Below, piece after piece: positions 32,988-42,492 of a stretch of DNA of 64,000 bases; position 1 is the first letter of the stretch; the number at the start of each line of letters is the position of its first letter. Position numbers and translations under genes: made by a program. Under the pieces are notes generated by a model. The model made no database searches. It was not told the origin of the DNA and saw only the letters and a program-made list of their open reading frames with translations. This DNA comes from Vagococcus teuberi (GTDB lineage: Bacteria > Bacillota > Bacilli > Lactobacillales > Vagococcaceae). The stretch lies in NCBI RefSeq assembly GCF_001870205.1, contig NZ_CP017267.1, positions 298,501-362,500 of the forward strand, written 5' to 3'.

Positions 32988-35036
32988 ATGGTGGATTATC
33001 GGTTTAGTCTTTTAAGAAGTATAAAAAATAATGTTATATCAGTACCAGATTTTTTAAAAATTTCTAAGATGACTATTCAAGAATTTAATGAGGAACTTGA
33101 GCGACTTAATAGTGTTATTGAGGAGTTGAATTATAAAAAATTATTTATAGAAGATAATTCGATAGTTATTCCTAATACGTTTAATGAAAGGTGGTTTGAT
33201 ATTTATATTGGAAAAAAATGTATGGTAGAACTGGTTCAGGAAAATCAGAGGAAATCTATGATTTATTTAATGACTTTTATGTCTGCTGAAGAATTATCAG
33301 TTTATCATTTTCAGAGTCTACTTGATGTTAGTAAAAATACAATATTGAAGGACATAAAGAATTTAAGATCTGAATTATCTGAACATAATATAAAATTATT
33401 ATATTCCAGAAAAAAAGGGTTTTATATTAGCGGAGATGAGCTAAAGGTGAGGTCTTTAGCTTTCTCGTTCTTAAATAATTTAATTATCAACAATAGAGGA
33501 AAAGTATTGTTATATGAGTATTTATATGAATTAAATGATAATTTATATAATGATATTCGATTTAATCTATCTAAAATTCAAAAGGAGTTCAGTTTGATAG
33601 TGGTTCCCAGTAGATTTGAAGAGATGTCATATTTTTTATCGGTGTTATTACCTCATATAAATCACTCAAATTACGAATTAAACATTAATGAAGCAGAGTT
33701 AATAAGTAATTTATCAATGTATAAAACAGCTACAGAATTTACTCGTCTTTTTTCAATAGAGTTTAGATTGGAAGAAATTTATTATATCACTATCCTGTTT
33801 ATGATTTGTACACAAGGTGATGTATTGGATCCTTCATTAGATTTTTTAATGGATTGCTGTAGTGAAATCATTTATGAAATAGAAAGATTAGCAGCTATTC
33901 ACTTTAAGAATTACAAAAAAATATTAGTAGAATTATTTTATCATTTAGTTCCTTCGTACTTTAGAATTATGTATGATCTATCAATTGATAATGCTCTTAT
34001 TGATGAAATAAAGATACAGTATGAAGAATTGTATCATTTGACTAGAAAGTCCTTATCTCCCTTAGAAAATATAACAAAAAAATACGTACCCAAAGAAGAG
34101 GTAGGCTATTATACTATTCTATTTGGTGGAGAAATATTAAATCAAAAAGAACAAGAAGTAGACAGATCAGTGGAGGCGGTTATTGTATGTCCAAGTGGTA
34201 TAAGTTCTTCAGTGATAATGAAATCCGAATTGAAAAAATTGTTTCCAAATATTAATTTTAGAGAAACGACTTCGATTAAAAATTTTAATAATAATAATTT
34301 GGAAAAAAATGTAGATATCATTTTTTCTAGTGTACCAATTAAAAGTAATAAAAAAGTATATGTCATAAACCCTATAATGTCTCAGTTAGATAAAAGCTTA
34401 CTTGTTAGATCAGTACAAGAAGATTTTTATTTAAGAGAGAATTTAACACCTTCAATTAATGAATTATTGGATATTATAATACCTTATATTGAATTAAAAA
34501 AAGGTGTTACAAGAGAGAGTCTATATAATGTACTACAAAATAAAATTAATAAAACTATAGTTAAAAAGGAGGATAATCGACCTATGTTATCAGAATTATT
34601 AACAGAAGATATGATTCAATTAGTAGATACTCAAGAAAATTGGGAAGAGGCAATATCTTTTGCAGCAATGCCTCTAAAACAAAAAGGCATGGTAAACGAA
34701 AATTATATAGAGGCTATGATAAAAAAAGTTAAAGATCATGGTCCATTTATAAACATAGGCCAATACGTTGCCTTACCACATGCAAGACCCGAGGATGGTG
34801 TAGAGGAATTGGGGATGTCAATGTTAAAGGTTAAAACACCAGTATTATTGTGTGATGATGAAAAGCATCCCATTAAATTATTTATTTGCTTAGCAGCGGT
34901 TGATAATGAAACACATTTGAGAGCATTAGCTAGCTTGACAAAAATATTATCGAATAAAGAAAAATTAGAAAAATTATTACAGGCAACAACAAAAAAAGAA
35001 ATTAGTGAGATTATAACAGAAGGAGAAGATGAATAA
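32988..35036 (+). CDS. BglG/MtlR-type PTS transcription regulator with EIIA domain
   Basis: 682 aa. N-terminal helix-turn-helix domains (VSKNTILKDIKNLRSEL near 110-130), two PRD-like regions (about 190-400), an EIIB-like segment (AVIVCPSGISSSVIMKSEL, about 397-415) and a C-terminal EIIA type 2 domain with the phosphorylatable His in INIGQYVALPHARPEDG. It senses sugar-PTS phosphorylation and activates the operon; the EIIA domain may also energise transport, as no separate EIIA is present. It overlaps the IIB gene by one base. Confidence 0.88.
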   Translation: MVDYRFSLLRSIKNNVISVPDFLKISKMTIQEFNEELERLNSVIEELNYKKLFIEDNSIVIPNTFNERWFDIYIGKKCMVELVQENQRKSMIYLMTFMSAEELSVYHFQSLLDVSKNTILKDIKNLRSELSEHNIKLLYSRKKGFYISGDELKVRSLAFSFLNNLIINNRGKVLLYEYLYELNDNLYNDIRFNLSKIQKEFSLIVVPSRFEEMSYFLSVLLPHINHSNYELNINEAELISNLSMYKTATEFTRLFSIEFRLEEIYYITILFMICTQGDVLDPSLDFLMDCCSEIIYEIERLAAIHFKNYKKILVELFYHLVPSYFRIMYDLSIDNALIDEIKIQYEELYHLTRKSLSPLENITKKYVPKEEVGYYTILFGGEILNQKEQEVDRSVEAVIVCPSGISSSVIMKSELKKLFPNINFRETTSIKNFNNNNLEKNVDIIFSSVPIKSNKKVYVINPIMSQLDKSLLVRSVQEDFYLRENLTPSINELLDIIIPYIELKKGVTRESLYNVLQNKINKTIVKKEDNRPMLSELLTEDMIQLVDTQENWEEAISFAAMPLKQKGMVNENYIEAMIKKVKDHGPFINIGQYVALPHARPEDGVEELGMSMLKVKTPVLLCDDEKHPIKLFICLAAVDNETHLRALASLTKILSNKEKLEKLLQATTKKEISEIITEGEDE

Positions 35037-35317
35037 TGAAATTTGCAGCGGTATGTAGTTCAGGATTAGGTTCAAGCTTTATGGTAGAAATGAATATTAA
35101 AACAGTACTAGATTCTTTAGGAGTATCAAATGTAGAGGTAACTCACTATGATATGGGGAGCGCTTCTCCAGAATTAGCAGATACTTTTTTTGTTGGAGCG
35201 GATTTAGCAGAGAGCGCAATGCATTTAGGAAATGTAGTAGTGTTAGATAGTATCATCGATATGGATGAATTAAAAGAAAAAGTTGAAAAAGAATGTCAAA
35301 AACAAGGGTTAATTTAA
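35036..35317 (+). CDS. PTS EIIB component (ascorbate/galactitol type)
   Basis: 93 aa. The phospho-Cys loop MKFAAVCSSGLGSSF with C7 near the N-terminus defines an EIIB of the ascorbate/galactitol superfamily. It passes phosphate from EIIA to the sugar bound by the membrane IIC. It is placed between the regulator and the UlaA-like IIC gene. Without an intact IIC the system may not function. Confidence 0.9.
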   Translation: MKFAAVCSSGLGSSFMVEMNIKTVLDSLGVSNVEVTHYDMGSASPELADTFFVGADLAESAMHLGNVVVLDSIIDMDELKEKVEKECQKQGLI

Positions 35318-35351
35318 ATATTAAAGTAAAAAAATCATGGAGGTTATTACA

Positions 35352-36828
35352 ATGAAAGGTATTTTAGATATTATCATAGATATTGTTAGTACACCGGCAC
35401 TGTTGGTTGCTTTAATTGCGGTTTTAGGAAATGTTTTGCAGAAGAAAGATGTTGCATCTACTGTAAAAGGTGGAATAAAAACTTTTGTAGGATTTTTAGT
35501 TGTGACGGCAGGTGCAGGTGTGATTGAAACTTCTTTGGCACCTTTTGGAGAAATGTTCAAGGTAGCCTTTAATATGGAGGGAGTAGTACCTAATAATGAG
35601 GCTATTGTTGCCTTGGCATTAAATAAATTTGGAACATATACTGCTCTTATAATGTTAGTAGGAATGGCTTTTAACATATTGATTGCAAGAGTAACTAAGT
35701 ATAAATATATCTATTTAACAGGTCATGCAACACTGTATATGTCATGTATGATAGCAGTGATTTTAAGTGTCACAGGCATGGGTTCTGTTCCTTTAGTGAT
35801 TTTTGGAGGCTTAGCAGTAGGTTTAATCAATACAATTTCTCCTGCAGTTTGTCAACCATTCACAAGAAAAATCACTAATAATGATACAGTAGCATTAGGT
35901 CATACTGGTGGTTTTGGGTATGCTCTAAGTGGTTTGGTCGGAAAAATGGTAGGAAACAAAGAAAAATCTACTGAAGATATTAACTTTCCAAAAGGATTAG
36001 CTTTTTTAAGAGATTCTACCGTGAGTATTACAATAACAATGTCTATTGTGTATGTAATTGTTGCTTTATTTGCCGGTAACACTTATATTTCTGAAAATTT
36101 AAGTGGCGGAACTAATTATATTATTTATTCATTACAACAAGCAGGTTCATTTGCCGCAGGTGTATTTGTAATATTAGCAGGTGTAAGATTAATTCTAGCA
36201 GAAATCGTTCCTGCGTTTAAAGGAATTTCAGAAAAATTAGTACCAAATTCTATACCAGCTTTAGACTGTCCAATAGTATTTCCTTATGCACCGAATGCAG
36301 TATTAATTGGCTTTTTAACAAGTTTTTTAGGTGGGATTGTTAGTTTGGTAATTATGGTATTAACAGGAACAACTGTTATAATAACACACACAAAGATAAA
36401 AAGAAGAGAGAGAGCATATATATATATATATAAATATAAAAATAAAAAAAAAAAGAAAAAAAAAAAAAAAAATTAACGGAACAACTGTTATAATACCGGG
36501 AGTTGTTCCACACTTCTTCTGTGGAGCAACAGCAGGTGTATATGGAAATGCAACAGGTGGTTTGAGAGGAGCATTAGCTGGATCATTTATTCATGGTATT
36601 ATAATTAGTTTTATGCCACTATTGTTAATGCCAGTTATGGGTAGTTTAGGATTCCAAGGTTCAACCTTCTCAGATATTGATTATGGAGTGGCTGGTATAT
36701 TTTTAGGAAACTTAGCTAATTTTGGTGGTCAAATTGCTGTCATAGCAGGGATTATTGCTGTGTTTGTAGTATTAATTATTTTGACAATTATGGGAAAAAA
36801 TAAAAAAGCATCTTCTATATCTGAGTAA
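35352..36828 (+). pseudogene. PTS EIIC (UlaA-like), disrupted by a simple-sequence insertion
   Basis: The start at ATG 35352 follows GGAGGTTATTACA. The UlaA-type membrane permease reads normally for about 343 residues (GHATLYMSCM, GGFGYALSGLVG, LDCPIVFPYAPNAVLIGF), then a 112-bp insertion shifts the frame. The remainder, from GTTVIIPGVVPHFFCGATAG to 36828, is intact in the other frame. Removing one 112-bp unit gives a 454-aa protein, normal for UlaA. The permease is therefore broken unless the insertion is an assembly artefact. Confidence 0.85.
36366..36495. repeat. 18-bp direct repeat flanking a 94-bp simple-sequence insert
   Basis: GGAACAACTGTTATAATA occurs at 36366-36383 and 36478-36495. 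Between them lies low-complexity DNA that runs through AC, GA, AT and then A-rich tracts (about 36384-36472). It has no IS ends and no coding content. Confidence 0.9.
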
Positions 36829-36843
36829 TGAGGAGAGAATATA

Positions 36844-37695
36844 ATGAATAAAAACGAATTACAAAAATTAGAGATACTTGCAACAAAGATACGAATAGAT
36901 ACTGTCGAATCAATAAAAAGTATAGGAGCTGGCCATATAGGTGGTTCATTATCGATAATTGAATTATTAGCTGTGCTATATGGTTCTAAAATGAAATATG
37001 ATTCTAAAAATCCTAGCTGGGATGATAGGGATAGATTAGTTTTGTCTAAAGGGCATGCCGGAGTGGCTTTATACAGTACTCTTGCGGAATGTGGATTTTT
37101 TGATAAAAAAGAATTAATGACTGTTAATAATGGAGGAACAAATCTACCATCTCATCCAGATAGAAATAAGACACTCGGTATAGATGCTACTACAGGCTCT
37201 TTAGGACAAGGTACATCTATTGCAGCGGGAATTGCAACAGGTTTAAAACTTGAAGGCAAGGATAATTATGTGTATCTAATCGTAGGAGATGGTGAGTTAA
37301 ACGAAGGACAGTGTTGGGAAGCTTTCCAATACATTGCTCATTTTAAATTAAACAATTGTATTGTAATTATTGATGAAAATAAAAAACAATTGGATGGTCC
37401 GAGTAAAGACATAATTAATCCATTTAACATACAAGAGAAAATGCGAGCATTTGGTTTTGAAACTATATCAGTAAAAGGAAATGATATAGAAGCTATTAGT
37501 GAAGGTATTGATTACTGTAAAAGTATAGAAGATAAGGCAGTTTGTATAGTTTTGGATACGATAAAAGGTCAAGGTATACGGTACTTTGAAGAAATGGCAG
37601 GCAATCATTCGGTGAAATTTACTGATGATAATGTTAATAATGAAACAGAAAAGATTTTACGAGAGATGAAAAATTCCTTAAAGGAGTGGGAGTAA
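36844..37695 (+). CDS. Transketolase, N-terminal subunit
   Basis: 283 aa with the thiamine diphosphate-binding region: SKGHAGVALYSTLAE, SLGQGTSIAAGIATG and the GDGELNEGQ...N motif (about 150-180) that binds the cofactor and Mg2+. It pairs with the adjacent C-terminal subunit as a split transketolase, a form common in PTS-linked clusters. It would shuttle two-carbon units in catabolism of the imported sugar. It follows IIC by 15 nt with GAGGAGAG. Confidence 0.93.
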   Translation: MNKNELQKLEILATKIRIDTVESIKSIGAGHIGGSLSIIELLAVLYGSKMKYDSKNPSWDDRDRLVLSKGHAGVALYSTLAECGFFDKKELMTVNNGGTNLPSHPDRNKTLGIDATTGSLGQGTSIAAGIATGLKLEGKDNYVYLIVGDGELNEGQCWEAFQYIAHFKLNNCIVIIDENKKQLDGPSKDIINPFNIQEKMRAFGFETISVKGNDIEAISEGIDYCKSIEDKAVCIVLDTIKGQGIRYFEEMAGNHSVKFTDDNVNNETEKILREMKNSLKEWE

Positions 37696-38640
37696 ATGTT
37701 TACATTAGATTCAGATAACGACTTTGGTATGGAATTACGAGCAGCTGTGGTTGAAGAATTACAAGATTTAATGAAAGAAAACAGCAAAATTATAGCTTTG
37801 GAAGCGGATTTAGGATCAGCATCGAAATGGATTGATATATCAAAAAGTACTCCAAAGCAATTTATCAATGTAGGTATATCCGAAGCAAATATGGTAGGTG
37901 TTGCTGCAGGGCTTAGCCTTACCGGATTTACACCATTTATACATACTTTTGGACCATTTGCCACTCGACGTGTGTTGGACCAAATATACATGTCTGGAGC
38001 ATATTCTAAAAATACTATCAATATATATGGATCAGATCCAGGGTTTACAGCTGGACACAATGGAGGAACACATACTACGTGGGAAGATATTGCAGTATTA
38101 AGGTCTATACCCGATGTAGTAATATGTGATGCTGCGGATGCTGTTCAAATGAAGTGGATAATAAAAGAATTTAGCATGCTGAAAGGGATACATTATGTGC
38201 GTGGTAACAGAAAAGCTGTAAAAAATATCTATGAGGATGGCTCTAATTTTGAATTAGGAAAAGGTAACCTTCTGAGAGAAGGGGAAGATTATTTAATTAT
38301 AGCTACTGGACAATTAGTTTCTGAAGCTTTAGAGGTATCGCAATTATTATTAGAAAAAGGAATCACATCTGATGTGATCGATATGTTTACTATCAAACCT
38401 TTAGATAGAGAATTAATATTAGAAAGAGTGATTGGTAAGAAAAAAATAATAACGATAGAAAATCACTCTATTATTGGTGGCTTAGGAAGTGCTGTAGCAG
38501 AGGTTATAGCAGATAATGGTATAGGAATCTCACTTCAACGCATAGGTGTGGATAGTAGATTTGGACAGGTTGGAACGCCAAAATATTTACAAAAAGAATT
38601 TGGTTTAACTACAGAGAAAATTTTAGATCAAATAATTTAG
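37696..38640 (+). CDS. Transketolase, C-terminal subunit
   Basis: 314 aa, starting directly after the stop of the N-terminal subunit with AAGGAGTGGG upstream. Pyrimidine-binding domain (EADLGSASK, FINVGISEANMVGVAAGL, with the catalytic Glu) and a C-terminal transketolase domain (IIATGQLVSEALEVSQLL, DMFTIKPLD). Together with the preceding gene it makes one complete enzyme. Last gene of the PTS operon. Confidence 0.93.
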   Translation: MFTLDSDNDFGMELRAAVVEELQDLMKENSKIIALEADLGSASKWIDISKSTPKQFINVGISEANMVGVAAGLSLTGFTPFIHTFGPFATRRVLDQIYMSGAYSKNTINIYGSDPGFTAGHNGGTHTTWEDIAVLRSIPDVVICDAADAVQMKWIIKEFSMLKGIHYVRGNRKAVKNIYEDGSNFELGKGNLLREGEDYLIIATGQLVSEALEVSQLLLEKGITSDVIDMFTIKPLDRELILERVIGKKKIITIENHSIIGGLGSAVAEVIADNGIGISLQRIGVDSRFGQVGTPKYLQKEFGLTTEKILDQII

Positions 38641-38910
38641 TGGATGTAAAATAATAAAACAACATTTTTAGCTTACAACTCAAGGTGTTGTTTCAAACGT
38701 ATGGAATATTCATAGATGTCAGGATGTAAAAATTATGTGTTTTCCTATGTTATGGCAGTTTTATATATCGAATATAAAGTGTTTAGCAAGTCATTATATT
38801 TCATTTTATTTGGATATATTATACAACACTATATATAAGTATTTTATGAACGAGTTGACAGTTCAATAATCTATGATTTGAATTATTTTTTAAATATATA
38901 TTATAACTAT
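38641..38910. other. Intergenic region between transketolase and module copy 2
   Basis: A weak hairpin AAACAACA/TGTTGTTT (38657-38693) with a short T run may end the operon. Near its end, TTTAAATATATATTATAACTATG resembles the leader of copy 1. No further att-like core was found here. Confidence 0.4.
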
Positions 38911-38946
38911 GAGCCCAACAACCACTTAGGTTGTTGGGCTTTTTTG
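38911..38946 (+). terminator. Leader hairpin before DUF960, copy 2
   Basis: AGCCCAACA pairs with TGTTGGGCT, followed by six T. It is the same structure as at 9918; the loop differs (ACCACTTAGGT against GCCTATTAGGT), so the stem is what is kept. Confidence 0.75.
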
Positions 38947-38975
38947 TGTACACAAAAATAGAAGGAGGAAAAGAG

Positions 38976-39296
38976 ATGTTTGATATACAGAATGAGTACT
39001 ACGTGACAAAAGGAGTACAAGAAGCCGTACCGTATCAACTTCAATATTTTTGTTGGCAGTTGATTTTACAACGGGCAAAAGAAAAAGACCCAACAATGGA
39101 TTACTTACAAATTATTGAATTTGAGTTGGATACTGAACATGAGCTATTAACGATTGTTCAACGCCAAGAGAAACCAGAGGTGAAACAGATATATCATCTT
39201 CACTTGTTTGAAGAATACCGTTCGCTTAGTGTGAAAAAAATATGGGCAATTGATGATGGTCAAGTTCAAACCATGTTACTACCAGAAGAATATTAA
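38976..39296 (+). CDS. DUF960 family protein, module copy 2
   Basis: 106 aa from ATG 38976 behind GAAGGAGG, almost identical to the copy at 9982 (for example QNEYYVTKGVQ against QNQYYVTKGVQ). Complete and likely functional. It opens the second module. Because the first cassette ends at 32732, this copy points to another, older SCC-type insertion or to a duplication. Confidence 0.85.
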   Translation: MFDIQNEYYVTKGVQEAVPYQLQYFCWQLILQRAKEKDPTMDYLQIIEFELDTEHELLTIVQRQEKPEVKQIYHLHLFEEYRSLSVKKIWAIDDGQVQTMLLPEEY

Positions 39297-39308
39297 GGGG
39301 GAAACAAG

Positions 39309-39833
39309 ATGAAAGTAGAAACGCATACGATAAAAAATGAAGTCTTTTTGAGTGATGATAGACAAAATCGATACTTATTACAACGGACATGGGGATCAGA
39401 AAACCAAGCGATTGTCGCAGTGATTACCTTGAAGCCAGTTTCAGTGAGCGGGGTAGAAAATGACTTAACTACCATGTTGATTCAAAATCATGTGGTTGAG
39501 ATGGGATATCAAGGCTATTTGGTCGCGAACCTTGTCTCAGGAATTGATTCGTCAAAGAAACTATCTGAAACATTACTGGATAGGGAAACAGAAGATGAAT
39601 TGTTGAAGGAAGTATTAAACAAAAAAGAGGTCCAACAAATTATCATCGGTTGTGGATCAGTGGTGACACAAAAAGGGTTTGCGCAGGAACGTTTGAAAGA
39701 GATTCTATCTTTATTAACTAAGACAAACCAACATAAAGTGGTGGCGATTGTGGATGACGACAACCGGCCTATTCATCCACTTGTCCCAAGTATCCGAAAT
39801 CAACCATGGACATTGAAAAAAATTAAAATATAA
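39309..39833 (+). CDS. DUF1643 family protein, module copy 2
   Basis: 174 aa, intact, differing from the 10315 copy at only a few positions (such as VVEMGYQ for VVDMGYQ and GSVVTQKG for GSAVTHKG). DUF1643 has no established function. It keeps the 12-nt spacing to DUF960 and 11-nt spacing to the RadC-like gene. Confidence 0.8.
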   Translation: MKVETHTIKNEVFLSDDRQNRYLLQRTWGSENQAIVAVITLKPVSVSGVENDLTTMLIQNHVVEMGYQGYLVANLVSGIDSSKKLSETLLDRETEDELLKEVLNKKEVQQIIIGCGSVVTQKGFAQERLKEILSLLTKTNQHKVVAIVDDDNRPIHPLVPSIRNQPWTLKKIKI

Positions 39834-39844
39834 GGAGAGAAATA

Positions 39845-40300
39845 ATGACTCTATTACCAAGTAAACGTGTGTCAATTGTGAGCCTATCATTAGTGAAAGA
39901 ATCCAGTCTGTTATATGGTCCAAGACGTTGTCAAACATCAGATGATGCGTATGCATTGATTCGACCATTCATAGAAAATAAGGACAGAGAACATTTAGTG
40001 AGTATTGGCTTAAACAGTAAGAACGAACCGATGGTGGTTCATTTGGTTCATATTGGGACAGCAAATCAGAGTATCGCAGTACCTCGAGATATATTAAAGT
40101 CAGTTTTATTATCAAATGCCACTCGTTTGATGATTGGACACAATCATCCGAGTGGTGATCCGACACCGTCTGTAGCGGATGACCATTTAACGGAAAAACT
40201 CTATAAAGCGAGTGAGTTATTGGGAATTGAGTTATTAGATCACTTGATTATTGGAGATGAGTGTTACTACTCATTTCGTGAACATCAAAAGTTAGGTTGA
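39845..40300 (+). CDS. RadC-like JAB/MPN domain protein, module copy 2
   Basis: 151 aa with the metal motif GHNHPSGDPTPSVADD intact (HxH, then Asp). Short RadC form without the N-terminal HhH region. Nearly identical to the copy at 10851; the change of EAD to VAD leaves the ligand residues untouched. Role in SCC biology unknown. Confidence 0.88.
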   Translation: MTLLPSKRVSIVSLSLVKESSLLYGPRRCQTSDDAYALIRPFIENKDREHLVSIGLNSKNEPMVVHLVHIGTANQSIAVPRDILKSVLLSNATRLMIGHNHPSGDPTPSVADDHLTEKLYKASELLGIELLDHLIIGDECYYSFREHQKLG

Positions 40301-40340
40301 ATAGCCGTCATATATTGAAAGTGAAGAAAGGGGCAGAAAA

Positions 40341-40628
40341 ATGGATTGGAAAGAATGGTTTGGACAGGAAACAGGGAAACAAACGAAGCAAGAGGAGTGG
40401 TCAGAAGAAACCGTTGAGTTGGGAAAAGACGAGTTATCGCCTGAGTTAATACCAACCGATTGTCTAGATAGATTACCAGAGACCCTAACGGTCTCTTTTT
40501 ATGGGTATGGGGTAGATGATGTCGTGTATGTGATGCCACTAAAAGACTCAGCCCAGGTGTTATATGGATTATTACAAGGGCCTAAATTAGTGGCAGCCAT
40601 TATCGTGGAGTGTGATGGAAATGACTAA
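40341..40628 (+). CDS. Small acidic protein, possible SAUGI-like, copy 2
   Basis: 95 aa, acidic N-terminal half as in the copy at 11348, with a few substitutions clustered in the C-terminal half (SAQVLYGLLQGPKLVAAIIV). The acidic EEWSEETVELGKDELSPEL stretch is unchanged, consistent with selection on that surface. Functional assignment is as tentative as for copy 1. Confidence 0.5.
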   Translation: MDWKEWFGQETGKQTKQEEWSEETVELGKDELSPELIPTDCLDRLPETLTVSFYGYGVDDVVYVMPLKDSAQVLYGLLQGPKLVAAIIVECDGND

Positions 40629-40701
40629 CTATCGACAAGTGATTATAGCGTGTTTGAAACAAGTCATCGCGACATTAACTGAAAAGGAGGACAGCAAATG
40701 A
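40621..40701 (+). CDS. Very small ORF (26 aa), module copy 2
   Basis: Overlaps the previous stop (ATGACTAA) and encodes MTNYRQVIIACLKQVIATLT EKEDSK, two substitutions from copy 1. Kept open in both copies. Function unknown. Confidence 0.4.
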   Translation: MTNYRQVIIACLKQVIATLTEKEDSK

Positions 40702-40781
40702 ATCAATGGGTAAAGCTTTGTCTGACTGTAGGGACAACGATTATTTGTGAGGTGATTCGGTTAATCGATAGTAAAAGCTAA
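40698..40781 (+). CDS. 27-aa hydrophobic peptide, module copy 2
   Basis: The same peptide as at 11705, from an AAAAGGAGG ribosome site, with identical bases over the whole ORF although neighbouring genes differ at scattered sites. A single membrane-spanning helix is likely. Confidence 0.55.
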   Translation: MNQWVKLCLTVGTTIICEVIRLIDSKS

Positions 40782-40904
40782 TGGAATGACTGTCCGACAA
40801 ATAAGGTGTCAATGTCAGTGACAATAGGGTGGACAAGCGAACAGGCAATGGCCAAAGAAACCCGATACACTAATACTAATTGATGGGAAGGAGGGTGACG
40901 TTAT

Positions 40905-41526
40905 GTGATGAAAGAACTAAGTAGTTTGAATGAGGTGTATCAAACAATTGCGAAGGTCACGTCATTAGATGATGCGTTACGACTATATCAAGAGTTTAAA
41001 GGCTTGACTATTACATTTCCAACTAAACTGATTAGTGCGGATTATGTGAAACAGTATCTAAAAAAAGAAACACAAAAGGGGCAACAATTATCAAGTCGAG
41101 AGCTTCAACAGTTGGCTAGAAAATTTGATTACTCAGAACGTCAAATGCGACGATTTATGCGTGACATTCGACAAGATAATACATCTAATCGAGTAGAAAA
41201 CAATTGCGAAGGTCACGTCATTAGATGATGCGTTACGACTATATCAAGAGTTTAAAGGCTTGACTATTACATTTCCAACTAAACTGATTAGTGCGGATTA
41301 TGTGAAACAGTATCTAAAAAAAGAAACACAAAAGGGGCAACAATTATCAAGTCGAGAGCTTCAACAGTTGGCTAGAAAATTTGATTACTCAGAACGTCAA
41401 ATGCGACGATTTATGCGTGACATTCGACAAGATAATACATCTAATCGAGTAGAAGAAGAGGAGTTAGTTTATATTACAAAATGGTTGGAAGAGAGGCGGT
41501 TAGAAGAGGAAGAAGAGAATGATTAG
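40905..41526 (+). pseudogene. Mor-like HTH gene broken by a 256-bp tandem duplication
   Basis: GTG 40905 opens a copy of the HTH gene (intact at 11912), but a 256-bp internal segment is repeated directly. Because 256 is not a multiple of three, the first copy ends out of frame (NRVENNCEGHVIR, stop 41228). The second copy then restores the normal C-terminus (EEEELVYITKWLEERR) from a TTG at 41260, without a ribosome site. The first ORF still encodes a whole HTH region and may be partly active. Confidence 0.85.
40944..41455 (+). repeat. 256-bp tandem duplication
   Basis: ACAATTGCGAAGGTCACGTC starts at 40944 and again at 41200, and the two 256-bp units appear identical. A short shared AAA at the junction suggests slippage or microhomology. 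It occurs in copy 2 only. Confidence 0.9.
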
Positions 41527-41576
41527 GTCTATTTTAGTTCATAAATAGACGGAAAAATACATAGGAGTGAAAGAGA

Positions 41577-41903
41577 ATGGGTATCTTATTTTTAGTAGCC
41601 ATAGGCTACATCATTGTGAAGTATATTTTACCATGGGTGAATGACCAACTGGATACGGAATTTAAGTGGTGGCAAGTTCCGATAGCGTTATTCGTGGGAT
41701 TAATTAGTTTGTATGCATTTGTAACGAAAAGAGATCGAACCATTAATCGTGATATCGCTAATCGACACAATCAGTATCGAAAACTAAGTGATAGTGAATT
41801 AGAATACATCATGTATAACGGGAATAGCTTAGATGAAAAAAGGTCAGCTAGAATTATATTAGAAGAACGTATTCAAAGGCGTAAAACGATGTGGCATAAA
41901 TAA
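41577..41903 (+). CDS. Membrane protein of unknown function (108 aa), copy 2
   Basis: Two hydrophobic segments and a basic tail as in the 12328 copy (substitutions such as NDQLDTE for NEQLDTE). Intact, with GGAGTGAAAGAGA upstream. No recognised family. Confidence 0.6.
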   Translation: MGILFLVAIGYIIVKYILPWVNDQLDTEFKWWQVPIALFVGLISLYAFVTKRDRTINRDIANRHNQYRKLSDSELEYIMYNGNSLDEKRSARIILEERIQRRKTMWHK

Positions 41904-41928
41904 TAGGGATAAGGGAGAGTATTAAAAT

Positions 41929-42492
41929 ATGAAACAAAATCTATCTAAGAAAACAATTGGGACGATATGTAGTGTGGTGATGGTTGTGACATTGTTTGTG
42001 GGAAGTTTGATTACTTACGGGGAATCGTATGGAAAATATACAGATACCTATGGTATATCAGGGTATCATATACTGTTTAATGGCTCGACTATTTATAGTT
42101 TAATTTTGTTGGTGGTACCAGTTCTTTTACTATTGATGACTCAATTTGACAAGTTAAAGGAGAAAGAATCGTTGTGGCGATTTGTCTTGCCTATTGCTTC
42201 TTTATTAGTTTTAATAGTGATTCGATTGAATGTGAAAGATACCGTAGGATTAGGGAATGCGGCAGCGGCATCATATGCCGTATCGTTCAAATCAAGTTTT
42301 GGTCTAAGTGGTTGGTTATATCTCATCAGTAATGTTGTGGTGTTGTCTTTAGGAGTAATAGATTATTTTCATCTTAATGTGACAGAAGAAAGTGTGAAAC
42401 AAGCGATACAGGAAAAAGATTTATCTGGATTAGGTGGAAAAAAAGAAGATGATATAAGTATTAATAATGATTCCAATAACAGTAAAGACTAG
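41929..42492 (+). CDS. Polytopic membrane protein (187 aa), copy 2
   Basis: Four predicted membrane segments, almost identical to the 12680 copy until residue about 172, then a different, longer polar tail (DDISINNDSNNSKD). The stop lies in the first bases of a palindromic repeat. The divergent tail shows where the module boundary, or the original end of the gene, lies. Confidence 0.6.
   Translation: MKQNLSKKTIGTICSVVMVVTLFVGSLITYGESYGKYTDTYGISGYHILFNGSTIYSLILLVVPVLLLLMTQFDKLKEKESLWRFVLPIASLLVLIVIRLNVKDTVGLGNAAAASYAVSFKSSFGLSGWLYLISNVVVLSLGVIDYFHLNVTEESVKQAIQEKDLSGLGGKKEDDISINNDSNNSKD

Larger units (their letters stand above)
38890..42430 (+). repeat. SCC housekeeping module, copy 2 (long direct repeat)
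   Basis: Same genes, order, orientation and leader hairpin as 9900-13204. Changes are scattered and mostly silent. The HTH gene is damaged by an internal 256-bp duplication. The spacing from copy 1 is about 29 kb, and the cassette's ccrAB lies between the copies. Confidence 0.9.

Noticed and set aside
32988..38640. Assignment of the PTS operon to ascorbate use
   Set aside because: EIIB and EIIC are of the Ula type, but there are no ulaD/E/F-type genes; the transketolase pair suggests another sugar, so no substrate is named.
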